Shown here: in pieces, positions 1 through 12,050 of the stretch
How positions within the stretch are numbered: position 1 is the first letter of the stretch
Layout: every line of letters starts with the position of its first letter
Source of the DNA: Primulina eburnea
Taxonomy: Eukaryota; Streptophyta; Magnoliopsida; Lamiales; Gesneriaceae
NCBI RefSeq assembly: GCF_022965805.1
Contig: NC_133103.1
Span: 30,060,329-30,124,328 of the forward strand
Reading direction: 5' to 3'
Length of the DNA stretch: 64,000 nt
Notes under the pieces: model-generated
What the model was told of the DNA's origin: nothing
The model's database searches: none
What the model saw: only the letters and a program-made list of their open reading frames with translations
Program-made: the position numbers and the translations under genes

Positions 1-1114
1 TCACCTTTTTCATTTTTTATCACTGTGATGCCAGATTTTTTTGGAACTACATGTGTTGGGCTTACCACTTACTATCAGAAATAGGGTAGATAATCCCAAC
101 ATCAAGTAATTTGAGAACTCCAATTTTCACAACATCTTTCATGTGTGGATTTAATCTCCTTTGTAGTTGTTGAGATGTTTTTGAATTTTCTTCTAAGTGA
201 ATTTTGTGAGTGCAAATTAGAGGATTAATGTCCTTGAGATCTTTTAGTGTCCAACCAATTGCATTTTTATGTCTTTTAAGCATATCAACTAATTTACCTT
301 CTTGATCACTTGCTAGTTTGGAAGAAATTACCACCGGATATGTTTCATCTTCTCCAAGAAATGCATGCTTCAATTCTTCTTGCAAGGGTTTTAACTCCAA
401 TATGGGTGGTTCGTCTTTTTCATCATATTTTGCATCAAATTCTTTCTCTGATCCTGGTAACGAGTGATACCTGATAAAATCATCAAGATCAATTTCAATA
501 TTTTCTTTAACAGTTTCAATTGAACAAGTATCTAATTGATCACGAATACTCCATTCTTGAATGTTTTCTTCCACAAGAGTTTCAATAAGATTTTCATCTT
601 CACTTTCATCTCCTTTGTCATGTGGTTACTTACAAAGATTAAAAATATTGAGCTCCAAGGTCATGTTACCAAATGACAACTTCATTATTCCATTCCTGCA
701 ATTTATAAGAGCATTAGAAGTTGCTAAAAATGGACGACCCAGAATTACAGGAATTGCATTACAAGCTTCGATAGGTTGTGTATCTAAAACTATGAAATCG
801 ACAGGATATACAAAGTTATCAACTTGGACCAACACGTCTTTTACCATACCTCTTGGCACTTTAACAGATCTATCGGCAAGTAAAAGTGTTACCGAAGTAG
901 ATTTTAACTCGCCTAGATTGAGTTCGTGATAAACTGAATATGGAAGTAAATTCACACTAGCTCCAAGATCAAGCAAGGCTTTTTTAATCTTTCGTTCTCC
1001 AATAATACATGAAATAGTAGGACAACTAGTGTCTTTGTATTTCAAAGTATTATTATTTTGAATGATTTCACTTACTTGTTGATGTGAATCTTTGTACGAA
1101 CGAATAGCAAACAC
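1..1114 (-). pseudogene. Tat/Athila-like gypsy PR-RT fragment
   Basis: Part of a non-chromovirus Ty3/gypsy polyprotein on the minus strand, cut by the window start. Positions 1114-626 encode an aspartic protease with the DLGAS active-site variant usual in Tat/Athila elements, followed by an ILGRPF motif. After one in-frame stop at 626-628 (TAA where the family normally has Gln, so probably CAA to TAA) the same frame continues to 62 with the PR-RT linker and the N-terminal fingers of RT. A one-base frameshift near 64 then moves the RT reading (a THVVPKK-type motif) into another frame up to position 1. The stop and the frameshift make it non-functional. Its gag side is replaced by the neighbouring CRM-like LTR at about 1115. 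The superfamily is secure; Tat versus Athila is not. Confidence 0.8.
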
Positions 1115-1723
1115 GATTAAAATCGAATCGTGCCCTCAATTCAGTAACGAACAAAGAATCGTTGTTGTCCCGATCTTTTGAATCAAGTATTTGGAGTGGG
1201 ATATTCACCTCTAAATTATAAAACTTAGCAATAAATATTCACGAATAAACAATTGAAAAACATACGAACCTTCAAAGAACTTGCCCTTGACAATCCGTAT
1301 GAAATCAACCGACAAACACCACAAAGTTAAAAACTTTGATAAGTTTGATTTTGATTACAAAGCAAAGAGCCTTGAAAAGCTTGAGAGAAAATTCTCAAAA
1401 GTTTGATAAACTCAATAATAATCTGAAAAAAAGTTGTCCAAAATTTCGTGCAAATATGTCTATATATTAGAAAAGATTGCAAATCTAGTTACCAAAATAA
1501 TCAAAACTCTAACTAGGAAACTAGGATTTTCTCGAAACTGACTCGCGCTCGGGCGGTAGAATTTGACCGCTCGGGCGCGAGGCTTCTGTACTATTCGCGG
1601 TCGGGCTGTAGAATATGACCGCTCGGGCGCGAGGCTTTCTGGAATTTTTCACCTTGGACAGTAAGTGTGGCGCTCGGGCGGTAATCTTTGGCCGCTCAGG
1701 CACCGATGCTTCTGGACTCATCT
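1115..1723 (-). mobile_element. Probable 3' LTR of the CRM-like element
   Basis: AT-rich sequence downstream of the IN gene in minus orientation, carrying a GC-rich repeat array followed by a TATA-like stretch (minus-strand tatata at about 1461-1466). This is the layout of a U3 followed by a transcription start. The inner edge is unclear because the IN reading frame runs into the repeat array. The outer edge is set only by the change to Tat/Athila coding sequence near 1115. The partner LTR is absent, so neither end can be confirmed. Confidence 0.5.
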
Positions 1724-1815
1724 TCATCTATCAAGGACAGTAAGTGTGGCGCTCGGAAGGTAATCTTTGGCCGCTCGGGTGCCGATGCTTCTGGACTCAT
1801 CTTCATATATCACTT
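1537..1815. repeat. GC-rich tandem repeat array (CGCTCGGGCGGT type)
   Basis: Four diverged units in AT-rich surroundings. Each has a CGCTCGGGCGGT-like left arm, a short A/T spacer, and an ACCGCTCGGGCGC-like right arm, forming a near-palindrome. The last two units are about 75 bp long and almost identical, with a shared ggacagtaagtgtggcgctc junction. The array lies roughly 70-350 bp before the TATA-like stretch of the presumed minus-strand LTR. Confidence 0.85.
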
Positions 1816-3307
1816 GAATAATGTTACTTTGGATCCCAAACTCACTCCCATGCATCAAGAACCCTCCAGCACTTTGCACCTCGCTTGTAAGTCCTTCCTC
1901 CTTGCTCATAAGCCCCTGCAATGCTTCCTTTAATCTCTTTAATCGTCCCCTCATTATTGGTCCCTCCGGCAACTCTAAAGGGTCCCACGCTTTCCTTGGG
2001 GCTTGACCATCCATGTTCGCATCATCCTCCCCTTCTTGAAAAGGATTTGTCCTCAAATCCAGCTCGTCACCTACATCAAACAACGACAAGTCACTAACAT
2101 TAAAAGTAGAACTCACGTTATACTCACCCGGTAGATCGAGTTTGTAGGCGTTGTCATTGATCCTTTCAAGGACTTGAAATGGTCCATCGCCCCTAGGTAA
2201 TAGCTTTGAACGTCTCTTCTCGGGGAACCTTTCCTTCCTCAAGTGTACCCACACCCAATCTCGCTTCTCAAATATCACCTTCTTCTTTCCCTTGTTGGCT
2301 TGCTTGGCATTTTGCTCATTCTTATTTTCAATATTGGCCTTTACCTTTTCATGCAAACTCCTAACAAATTCAGCTTTCTTTTTGCCATCCATGTTTAACC
2401 TTTCACTCACAGGTAAAGTCATCAAATCCAACGGAGTCAAAGGATTAGAACCATAAACAATCTCAAATGGCGAATAATTTGTAGTTGAATGCATGCAACG
2501 ATTATACGCAAACTCAACAAACGGACAAGAATCTTCCCAATTCTTTAAGTTCTTTTTAAGAATAGCACGCAAAAGTGTTCCTAAAGTTCTATTGACAACT
2601 TCAGTTTGTCCATCCGTTTGAGGATGACATGTAGTAGAAAACAACAATTTGGTGCCAAGTTTAGCCCACAACGTTTTCCAAAAGTAACTCAAGAATTTAA
2701 CATCACGATCAGAAACAATAGTCCTAGGCATGCCATGCAACCTAACGACTTCTCTAAAGAATATATCCGCAATGTGAGATGCATCATCAGTTTTGTGACA
2801 AGCAATAAAATGTGTCATATTAGAAAATCTATCCACAACAACAAATATAGAATCCCTCCCCTTCTTTGTCCTAGGCAACCCCAAAACAAAGTCCATAGAA
2901 ATATCAACCCAAGGTTCACTAGGGACGGGAAGTGGTGTATACAAGCTATGTGGTTGTGTTTTAGATTTAGCTTGCCTACAAGTAATGCACTTGTCACAAA
3001 CACGCTCAACGTCACGTTTCATGTGTGGCCAATAGAAATGTTCATGCAATGCACTTAAAGTTTTAGCCACACCAAAATGTCCCATTAAGCCACTCCCATG
3101 TGCCTCCCTAACAACTAATTCACGAATGGATGATCTAGGGATGCACAACCTATCTTCTTTAAACAAGAAACTATGATGCAAATAAAATTTCTCATGTGGA
3201 CCATGCATACAAGTTTCAAACACATTCTTAAAATCATCATCTAGCACATACAGCTCTTTCACATGCTCAAATCCCAAAACTTTAGACTCCAATGTAGATA
3301 TTAGCAC
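1724..3307 (-). pseudogene. CRM-like integrase
   Basis: Open 527-codon segment encoding the retroelement integrase that inserts cDNA into chromosomes. In order it shows the zinc-binding HHCC region (GHFGV...[11 protein letters not shown]), the DDE catalytic core (MDFVLGLP, then SDRDVKF, then TDGQTE), and a basic C-terminal domain ending in an FNVSDLSPF-like block and a [15 protein letters not shown] tail. No standard chromodomain follows. The last roughly 30 codons read through the GC-rich repeat, so the stop lies within presumed LTR sequence, as reported for some CRM elements. The first methionine is internal to pol, so this is a segment of a polyprotein and not a separate gene. The catalytic residues are present, but upstream stops cut it off from gag. 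Confidence 0.85.
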
Positions 3308-3678
3308 ATACCTTCGTGATAGCAGCCACTACATTTTCCTTACCTTGTTTGTACTTGATGACGTAGGGGAATGTTTCAAGTTTCAATGAATGCCACCCAC
3401 TTGTCATGCCGCTTGTTCAACTTCTGTTGTCCATTAAGGTGCTTAAGAGACTCATGATCCGTGTGAATCACAAACTCCTTAGGCCTCAAGTAGTGCTGCC
3501 ACGTCTCTAGAGTCCTCACAAGTGCGTAGAACTCCTTATCATACGTGGGATAGTTCAGTGCTGATCCATTGAGCTTCTAGCTAAAGTACGCCACCGGTCG
3601 ACCTCCTTGCATCAAGAATCCACCAATACCTACACCTGACGCATTACATTCAATTTCAAACGTGTTAGAAAAATCAGA
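3308..3678 (-). pseudogene. CRM-like RNase H, interrupted
   Basis: The minus strand encodes recognisable gypsy RNase H motifs ([32 protein letters not shown]) between the RT and IN segments. In-frame stops occur near 3675 and 3580, and the end is disturbed where it should read the conserved ADALSRR-type motif. RNase H removes the RNA strand during cDNA synthesis; here the domain cannot be made as part of an intact polyprotein. Confidence 0.75.
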
Positions 3679-4944
3679 TCAAACTAGTAAATGAGCATTA
3701 ATTAATTTTTGCTTGATAATATTAAAGGACTTCTCTTGCTCCTTGCCCCAATGAAATGGAACGTTCTTTTTTATCACCGCCGTCATCGGTGCTGCCAATG
3801 TGATAAAATCCTTTACAAACCTCCTATAGAAGCTTGCAAGTCCACGGAAACTTCGGACTTGACCAACAGTAGTAGGCGATGGCCAATCTCGAATACCACT
3901 TACCTTGTCTTCATCCACATGTATCCCCTGTGAGCTTACCACAAAACCAAGAAAGACAAGTTTGCTTGTACAAAAATCACATTTCTTTAAGTTAGCATAT
4001 AAATTTTCAGCCCTTAGTGTGATTAGCACAAGTCTCAAGTGATTAACATGCTCATCCAAGTCTTTGCTATATACTAGGATATCATCAAAGTGAACAACAA
4101 CAAATTTTCCTATGTATGCACGCAAGACATGGTTCATTAACCTCATAAAGGTGCTAGGAGCGTTAGTTAAGCCAAAAGGCATGACCATCCACTCATATAA
4201 CCCGTACTTAGTTTTAAAAGTCGTTTTCCACTCATCACCTTCCCTAATCCTAATTTGGTGATAACCACTTTTCAAATCAACTTTGCTAAAGATACAAGCA
4301 CCATGCAATTCATCTAACATATCATCTAGCCTATGTATGAGATGCCTATACTTAATGGTTATGTTATTGATTGCCCTACAATCTACAAACATACGCCATG
4401 AACCATCTTTCTTAGGAACTAATAAAACAGGTACCGCACAAAGTGACATGGACTCACGCACAAAACTCCTATCTAACAACTCACTTACCTGCCGATGAAG
4501 CTCCTTCGTCTCCTCTGGATTGCTCCTATAAGTTGGACGATTTGGCAATGCACTCCCGGGCACCAAATCAATTTGGTGCTCAATCCCCCTCAATGGTGGT
4601 AGTTCTTGAGGTAGCTCCTCCGGAAATATATCATCAATTTCCTGCAATAGTGAAACAACAATGCTCTGAAGGGACCGGGCTATATCACTTGTGTTAAAGA
4701 GGATCTCTTTATAAAGAATCAACACAAGTGGTTCATGTGTGTGCAACAAGTGTTTCAACTCACTTTTTTGGGCCATATAAGATTTCTTTTTGGCCTCTTT
4801 CCTCTCATTTTCTTTCCTCTCACTTTCTTTCCTCTCATTTTTCTTTTGTATGGCTATCTCACTCTTTTTGTCACTCTTTTTTTAGCCATCTCATTTTTGT
4901 TTTCAAAGACCATCTCACTTTATAGTTCACTATTTTTTTCGGCC
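3679..4944 (-). pseudogene. CRM-like reverse transcriptase and charged linker
   Basis: Positions 4776-3679 form a 365-codon open segment with the gypsy RT order: [45 protein letters not shown], the catalytic box and the FLGFVVS thumb region. The catalytic box reads HFDD where the family has YFDD, which may impair activity. Upstream, 4777-4944 is a polypyrimidine stretch on the plus strand (TTTCCTCTCA repeats), that is, a Lys/Glu/Arg-rich PR-RT linker on the minus strand, with stops. The segment is a remnant of a polyprotein. Confidence 0.85.
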
Positions 4945-5483
4945 TCATCTCTCTTCTTTTTTTTTTTTCAAATGGTCCTCCAACACTTGCTTTGGGGACA
5001 ATGGAAGTAGAACAATGGAATCTTTCTTCATCATAAATGAATACCTATTCTTGTACCCATCATGTGTCACCCGCCTATCATATTGCCAAGGTCTACCCAA
5101 CAAGATATGACATGCATGCATGGGTACCACATCACACAAGACCTCATCCACATACTTCCCAATAGAAAAAGACACCAAAACTTTCTTGTTCACCTTCATC
5201 TCCGCACAATCGTTCAACCATTAAAGCCTATATGGTTGGGGATTCTTTAATGTAGGTAAAAACCCAATTTTTCCACCATTTCACTACTAGCCACATTGGT
5301 ACAACTCCCCCCATCTATGATTAAATTGCAAACCTTTTGATTTACAAAGCACCTAGTATGGAACAAGTTTTCCCTTTGGTTAATCTCCTCCTCCTTGAAT
5401 TGGGCACTCATGATACGCCTAGTCACTAGTGATTCACCTACAACCGCCCCATATCCCTCATCAGGATCCTCTAACGCAGGCAT
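4945..5483 (-). pseudogene. CRM-like aspartic protease, interrupted
   Basis: Two minus-strand segments together make the retropepsin domain. The upstream part (5483-5247) carries the active-site motif IIDGGSCTNVAS; the downstream part (5217-4945) carries the HILLGRPWQYDR motif that follows the flap. A stop near 5222 separates them. Protease cleaves Gag-Pol in the particle. It directly follows gag. Confidence 0.8.
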
Positions 5484-5522
5484 CTCATCATCATCGTCTT
5501 CCTCGTCACTTTGAGACTCATA

Positions 5523-6395
5523 CTAACCATATTCATTCAAAATCATTACTCTTTTATTTGGGCACTCGCAAGCAATATGTCCTAACCCTTGACACCTAAA
5601 ACATCTAGTATCTTTAGAACGAGTAAGAGGAGTTTCAGATTTACCTTGCACTCCTTGCTTAGGCGCCTCTTGTTTGGTCTCAAATTTGGGCTTGGCCACC
5701 ACTTTACTCTCCTCACGCTTCACTACATTTGATCTCCAAGAAGATGATGAACCCACAGTTTGATTGGTGCGGCCAACTCCACGCCTTTTGAGTTGTTGCT
5801 CCACTTTTATGGCCATTTGCACCATCTCGTCTAGATCCAAGTAGTGCCGAAGCTCCACTTGATCTTGAATTTCCCTGTTCAAACCACAAAGAAAACGAGC
5901 CATGGTCGCCTCACTATCTTCCTCAATATTAGCCCTAATCATGACTACTTCCATCTCCTTATAGTAGTCCTCAACACTCTTCACCCCTTGCCTCAAAGTT
6001 TGTAACCTCTTAAACATCTCCCTATAGTAGTGATTGGGCACAAACCTCTTCCTCATGACCCTCTTCATCTCATCCCAAGATTCGATGGGTCTCTCATTAA
6101 ACCTCCTCCTAGTGGTCAGTAATTTATCCCACCAAATGAGAGCAGAGTCTAAGAATTCCACCACCGCCAACCTCATTTTCTTTTGTTCGGAGTAATGGTG
6201 ACACTCAAACACAAACTCTACCCTCTTTTCCCACTCTAAGTACGCCTCCGAGCCAGACTTCCCGTGGAACGATGGAATTTTCATCTTAATGCTACCCATG
6301 TTGCCATCTTCCCTATTCCCATCATATCTACCCCGTACGGCTTCTCTTTTTCCTCTACCGAATAATCCCATGATAAGCTGCAATCCCATGAACAT
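5523..6395 (-). pseudogene. CRM-like Gag, N-terminus fused to LTR-A sequence
   Basis: A 290-codon open segment encoding the nucleocapsid precursor. From about residue 35 it matches the chromovirus Gag core (IPSFHGK, YLEWEKRVEFVF, WWDKL, RRRFVPNHYYR) and ends in one CCHC zinc knuckle, CFRCQGLGHIACEC. The first roughly 12 codons (6395-6358) are not Gag: they are inverted LTR-A sequence in which the motif catgggattgcag also occurs at about 12242. The original Gag start is therefore lost and the present methionine is accidental. A stop at 5523 separates Gag from the protease segment. Confidence 0.85.
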
Positions 6396-8860
6396 GAGGT
6401 GGCCACAAGCAATATCGCATATATCTCAAAAATCGACATTTTATATTTTTTTATGCACGTAATATAATTAAATATCTTGTTTTATTTTATCAAATGGGTT
6501 GGATCGTTCCCACGCTCGCTGCGACCTAATTCTTACATGAAAAATATGCAAATGATTTTTCCTTGAAAATAACTTATTCATCGAACCCAAAAACTGGGCC
6601 AACTAGACTAACAACAAAATTTCTAACCATGACTCCGTGCCAACCCGAACCAACATCGAACCATCATTTAGTCACGATTAAAATACACCTAAAACGATGA
6701 AATAAAGCTCCGAAAACTGTACAAGTCGAAATTTGGTGAATGGAGGCCAAAAACAAAAAACGCTCTTTCGAGAGTCATTTTGGCACATTGCACCGTAATT
6801 TCTCGTACGACCTCTAAACTTAACCGAATCACAAATGGCCAAAAACATGACCTTCCTAACTTGATGAGGTATTGTCCAGTCCAAGGCCCTAGGCTAAAAG
6901 CCAACCAAGAACTCAAACGAGCCTCCGAACCGAAGCACCAAGTTGCTGTCCAAAATTACAGCAGTAGAGCTTGTGCTTCCTTGTGTCGTTTGCGAGATTA
7001 ATGGCCATTGGGGCTTGAACCACCGACCAGAGCCTCTTCTCAACACCCTAAAATGTGGCTTGAACCATAGCTAAGGGCCCTAGGCCAGCCACGATCCAAG
7101 CAACACCAGAAACATCACCACGCTTCCAACCGAGAACCAAACTGCACGCGTGGGATATCTTGCTTGTTTTGCTCTCAAATGAAGGATCCAATGGCTATGA
7201 GGTTAACCATGGTCAATGCTAGACATGCTAAGGTGTTGCATGAGTCATGGCTAAGGGCTAGAAGCCAACCACAACCCACTTAACACCATAAAACCGAAAC
7301 TCCACACACTCGACCATAACCAGAATTTTTAAACCGAAGGGGCGCTGTTCTTGTTTGTTTTAAAAATCGAGGGGACATGAACCAAGCCATGAAAGGGCAT
7401 CTTGGTCACGTCCTAGACATGTCAAGGAGGGATTCTAACCATGGCTACAGCCCCTAGGGCAGACAAGATCAGAACTCATCCTTAGACAACTCAAACAAGA
7501 AAATCGAGACATAAAAATCGCAGCATGGATTGTTGCTGTCAAAATGGTTTCGTTGGGGCGAATGTACCTCAACCAATGGACCGACACCTTCCTAATACCC
7601 TCTATTGCAATCCTAGATGCAGCCTTGAGCCCCTGGAAATCGAGCCACCCTGAAACCATCCAAAACATACCAGCCGTGAAGTGCAAGGAAAAAATCCGAA
7701 AATTTCTGTACAATAATTCGAAAGTTGCATGATAAAATTTCGGTTTTTAGCTGTTAAAAATATTGAACAAATATGGTTAAAAAAGTGTATATGACTTGAT
7801 TGAAGAGAAAAAGAAAATATACACATGCCTTTGATTGTTTTGAAAGAAAACAAACGATTACGACGACGTGGCGCGGCGGAGACGGAGTTGCTTCACTTTC
7901 TCTCTTAATTCTCACGATTTTTCTCTAGTGTTTACTCTCAATTTTCTCTTGGTGAAATGCTAAGAATTTCGGTGGTAAGGGGAGAGGGAAATGGTTAGGA
8001 AAAATGAAGGAAAGTTGCAAGATAGAAGGGAATTAAACGGCAAGATCAAATCTTGTTTTCTTTGAATTTGTTAGATAAGGAAATGGTTTGATATCAAAAG
8101 ATTTTTGAAGGATAATTGAGGGGTGAGCATGGCCGATTTTTAGTCTAGGTACAAGGGAGAAATAGCCTAATTATTTAATTGTTGGTGATTAAAAAAAAGG
8201 AAATTATTTTACCAAGAAAAAGATTTAGGAAATAAATAAAATGGTGAGTTGACAATATTTTTAAATCTCCTAATGGAGGTGGCCGATTTTTGCTATTAAA
8301 AATGGGTAGGAATATTGTTTAATTAATAATTATTGAAGATTTAAAGTTGAATGAATTATCTATGCCATGAAAGGATAAGGAAAGATATCAAAATGGAGAG
8401 TTGACAAATTAAATAAATCTTATAAGGGTAATGGCCGAATTTTTGAAATAAAAATGGAGGGGAAAAATATGGCTTAAATATTGAATTTTAAATCTTTAGA
8501 GTTTTATCTACCCATTAAATATTTTAGTGAATTGATAAATTAATTATGGAACCTAAAAGAATTTATTTACTAATTATCTCAAATTACTTAAATAATCCCT
8601 TAAACCTACTTTTACCTTGAATTAACTTATTATTTATCTTAAATAATTTCTAGGAATGTTTTTTTTAATAGTAAATTTTATCTCAATACTCCAACTCCAG
8701 TCCGGCCTCACTTAGTTAACTGAAAGGATAACAACTAAACTACTTAATAAAATAATTAAATTTAAAGAAAAAAATTTAAATCCTCATGCATAAAATTATT
8801 TTAATTTAAATAATATTAATTATGCATTGCTTATACGTAGTCTGATTTATGGGTTCTACA
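6358..8860 (-). mobile_element. LTR-A copy A0, inverted, 3' truncated
   Basis: The reverse complement aligns along its whole length with 9664 to about 12270 (LTR-A1), at roughly 85% identity by eye. In minus orientation it starts TGTAGAACCC at 8860 and runs down to the cttgtggccac block near 6400. The last roughly 690 bp of LTR-A are missing and CRM-like gag begins there. No coding sequence is supported; short open frames are not conserved as proteins. It abuts IN coding sequence of the opposite orientation at 8860/8861. Confidence 0.85.
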
Positions 8861-9663
8861 GATGGGCATTCAGAGAGAGTTATCCCCATTTTGGAGGATC
8901 TTCTTCGTGCTTGTGTCGTCGATTTCTCAGGGAGTTGGGAGTCGAAGTTGCCTTTGGTAGAGTTCACCTATAACAACAGCTTCCAGTCGTCTATAGGTAT
9001 GGCTCCGTTTGAAGCATTGTATGATCGTAAGTGCAGATCGTCTATTCATTAGGATGAAGTAGGGGAGAGATCAGAGTTGGGTCCAGAGATTATTCAGCAG
9101 GCTGCAGATGTAGTAGTCAAGATCCGTGATAGGATGAGGACTGCTCATAGTCGACAGAAGAGTTATGCGGATCAGAGGAGGAGAAATCTAGAGTTTGCCG
9201 TTGGCGACCATGTTTTTGTGAAGGTAGCACCTATGAAGGGTGTCATGCGATTTGGGAAGAAAGTAAAGCTCAGTCCGAGATTCATCGGACCATTTGAGAT
9301 CCTCAACAGGGTTGGGACGTAGCTTAACGTGTTGCTCTTTCGCCGAATCTGGCCGGACTACACAATGTGTTCCACGTCTCTATGCTGAGGAAGTATATGG
9401 CAAATCCTTCGCATGTCTTGAACTTCGAGCCGTTGCAGCTCACTCCGAACATGCCTTATGAAGAGAGACTAGTGCAAATTTTAGACAGACAGTATAAGAA
9501 GCTTCGGAACAAGTTGATTAAGCGAATGAAAGTCAAATGGCGTAATCATTCAGAGGAGGAAACTACATGAGAGTCTGAGCCAGAGATGAGCAGTCGATAA
9601 TATCCAGAGTTATTCGGTAAGTTTTAATTTCGAGGACGAAATTTCTTTTAAGGAGGGGAAAGT
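8861..9663 (+). pseudogene. Tekay-like integrase C-terminus and 3' UTR of element A1
   Basis: The segment begins inside the IN catalytic core (TDGHSER, containing the third acidic residue) and continues through [18 protein letters not shown], the GPFEIL domain, FHVSMLRKY, and a chromodomain-like end (VKWRNHSEEETT...PELFG). Stops at 9051-9053 (TAG for expected TGG) and 9568-9570 (TGA for expected TGG), plus a frameshift near 9320, inactivate it. After the ORF comes the usual Tekay 3' sequence (tttcgaggacgaaatttc) and the polypurine tract leading into LTR-A1. All upstream gag-pol is replaced by inverted LTR-A at 8860. Confidence 0.85.
9648..9662 (+). other. Polypurine tract of element A1
   Basis: Purine run aaggaggggaaag immediately before the LTR start TGTAGAACCC. 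It would prime plus-strand cDNA synthesis. Confidence 0.75.
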
Positions 9664-11785
9664 TGTAGAACCCGTTAAACTAGACTACGTATAAGCCATG
9701 CATAATTACTATTATTTAAATTAAAATGATTTTATGCATGAGGATTTAAATTCTTTTCTTTTAATTTAATTATTTTATGCAGTAGTTTAGTTGTCATCTT
9801 TTCAGTTAAATAAGTGAGGCCGGTCTGGAGTTGGAGTATTGAGATAAAATTTAATATTGAGAAAACATTCCTAGAATTTATTTAAGATAAATAATAAATT
9901 ATTTTAATGTAAAAGAATGTTTAAAGGAATTATTTAAGTAATTTGAGATAAGTAGTAAATTAATTCTTTTAGCTCAATAATTAATTTATTAATTCACTAA
10001 AATATTTAATGGATAGATAAAACTCTAAAGATTTAAAATAAAAGATTTAACAATATTTTCCCCTCCATTTTTATTGCAAAATTCGGCCACCCCCTTAAAG
10101 GGTTAACTTTGATTTGTCAACTCTCCATTTTTGACATCTTTCCTTATCCCTTCATGGTAGAATAATTCCTTCAACTTTAAATCCTCAATAATTATTAATT
10201 AAGCAATTTTCCTACCCTCACTTTTGATAAGAAAAATCGGCCACTCCTTTGTAGAAAGATTTGATATTTGTTTAACAAGTCACCATTTTATTTCTTTCCT
10301 TATCTTTTCTTGGAGATAATTCCCTCACAATTTAATCTTCACTAATTAACAAATAAGCAATATTTCTACCTTGCATCTAGACTAGAAAAATCGGCCACCC
10401 CTTCAATCAAATCAAATAATATCATTTTCATTTCCTTATCTCACAAATTCAAAAAAAATAAGATTTGATCTTGCCATTTAATTCCCTTTTATCTTGCAAC
10501 CTTCCCTTCATTTTCCCTAGCCATTTCCTCCTTCCATTTATTCGAAATCCAATAGACTTTCAGCAAGAAAAATCGAGAGAGCACAAGAGAAAAATCGTGA
10601 GAAAACTAGAAAGAAAACAAGAGAGTAAAGCAACTCCGTCTCCGCCGCGTCGTCGTATTGATTTGTTTTCGTTTCAAATAAATCCAAGGCATGTCTATGT
10701 TTTTCTTTGCTCTTCAATCAAGTTATAAAAATATTTTAAAACATTACATGATCATGATTTCCATGGCAAAACCGAATTTTACAGCAATTTTCACAAAAAA
10801 AAAAAACATGCACAGATTTTTCGGCCTTCCTCTTGTGCCTTCACGATTTTTGGTTGATTTTGTGGTTGCAGGGTTGGCTCGATTTCCAGGGGCTCAAGGC
10901 TGCATATAGACATGATATAGGGTGTGCTAGGAAGGTGTTAGTCCGTTGGTTAAAGCCTTCCCCCCCAGCAACGCGAATGGACAGCAACTCGTCCATGGTG
11001 CATTTCGTGTCTCAAAATTCTGGTTTTCGGTTTGTACAGGGAGGTTCGAATCTTGGTTGGCTTTTGTGCCTGTAACCATGGTTCGAACCCTTCCTTGACA
11101 TGTCTAGGGCGTGACCAAGATGCCCTTTCATGGCTTGGTTCAGGGTCCCATCGGTTTTAAAAATAAAACAAAGAACAGTGCCCCTTCGGTTTTAAAATTC
11201 TGGTTTTTTTGAGTGTGTTGAGTTTCGGTTTCGAGGTGTTAGATGGGTTGTGGTTGTCTTCTAGCCCTTAGCCATGACTCATAGAATACCTTAGCATGTC
11301 TAGCATGGACCATGGTTAACCTCATAGCCATTGGATCCTTCATTTGACAGCAAAACAAGCAACACCCCCACGCATGCCATGTGTGTGTTCTCAGGTGAAG
11401 CTTGTATTGTCTTAGGCGTTGGCTTGAATTGTGGTTGGCCTAGGGCCCTTAGACATGGTTCAAACTATGCCTTAGGATGTTGCTAAGAGGCTCTGGTCGG
11501 TGGTTCAAGCCCCAATGGCCATTAGCCTTGCAAACGACGCAAGGAAGCGCAACAGCTGCTGCTGTAATTTTCTTGACAGAAACATTGCCTTCGGTTCAGA
11601 GGTGTGTTTCGAATTCTTTGTGGGATTTTAGCCTATGGCCTTGGACTGGACAGTACCTTATTGAGTTAGGAAGGTCATGTTTTTGGCCGTTCGTGATTTG
11701 GTTAAGTTTAGAGGTCGTACAAGAATTTACGGTGCAATGTGCCAAAGTGACTCTCGAAAGAGCGTTTCATGATTTGGCCTCCATG

Positions 11786-12050
11786 CACTATTTTCGTGTA
11801 TTACAGCCATGACTGAATACTAAGTTTGTTGGGCGTAATTGTCTCTTGCGCTATTTTCGTGTATTACAGCCATGATTGAATATTAAGTTTGTTTGGCCTC
11901 CATGCACTATTTTCGTGTATTTACGGTCATGTTTTCCAGTATTTTAAGAGTCTTTTAATCGTTTCTAAACGATGGTTAAATGTTGGTTCGAGTTGGTACA
12001 AAGCCATGATTGAATACTAAATTTGTCGGGCGTAATTGTCTCATTTTGGT
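11786..12050 (+). repeat. Local tandem expansion in LTR-A1
   Basis: The motif cactattttcgtgtattaca followed by gccatgaytgaatayta occurs at about 11786 and 11851, a third partial copy lies near 11905, and a diverged copy of the second half (aagccatgattgaatac) near 12001. LTR-A2 has only a single version near 55145, so this is a copy-specific expansion. Confidence 0.7.

Larger units (their letters stand above)
1115..6357 (-). mobile_element. CRM-like chromovirus, 5' truncated
   Basis: Minus-strand Ty3/gypsy element with gag, PR, RT, RH and IN in order from 6357 down to 1724, and an LTR-like tail down to about 1115. The Gag and IN C-terminus resemble the CRM/Reina group of plant chromoviruses as I recall those families; no canonical chromodomain is visible. 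The 5' LTR and the start of gag are missing: at about 6357 the sequence passes directly into inverted LTR-A. Several stops interrupt pol, so the copy is dead. No target-site duplication can be assigned. Confidence 0.75.

Noticed and set aside
4728..5010. Plus-strand hydrophobic Phe/Ser/Leu-rich open frames resembling a membrane peptide
   Set aside because: Antisense of the Lys/Glu-rich PR-RT linker of the CRM-like element; composition explained by the polypyrimidine tract.
10833..11075. Similar short open frames in LTR-A0 and LTR-A1 (GWLDFQGLKAA-like)
   Set aside because: Similarity follows from the DNA being the same LTR; the frames have different ends and stops, and LTR-A2 does not keep them.
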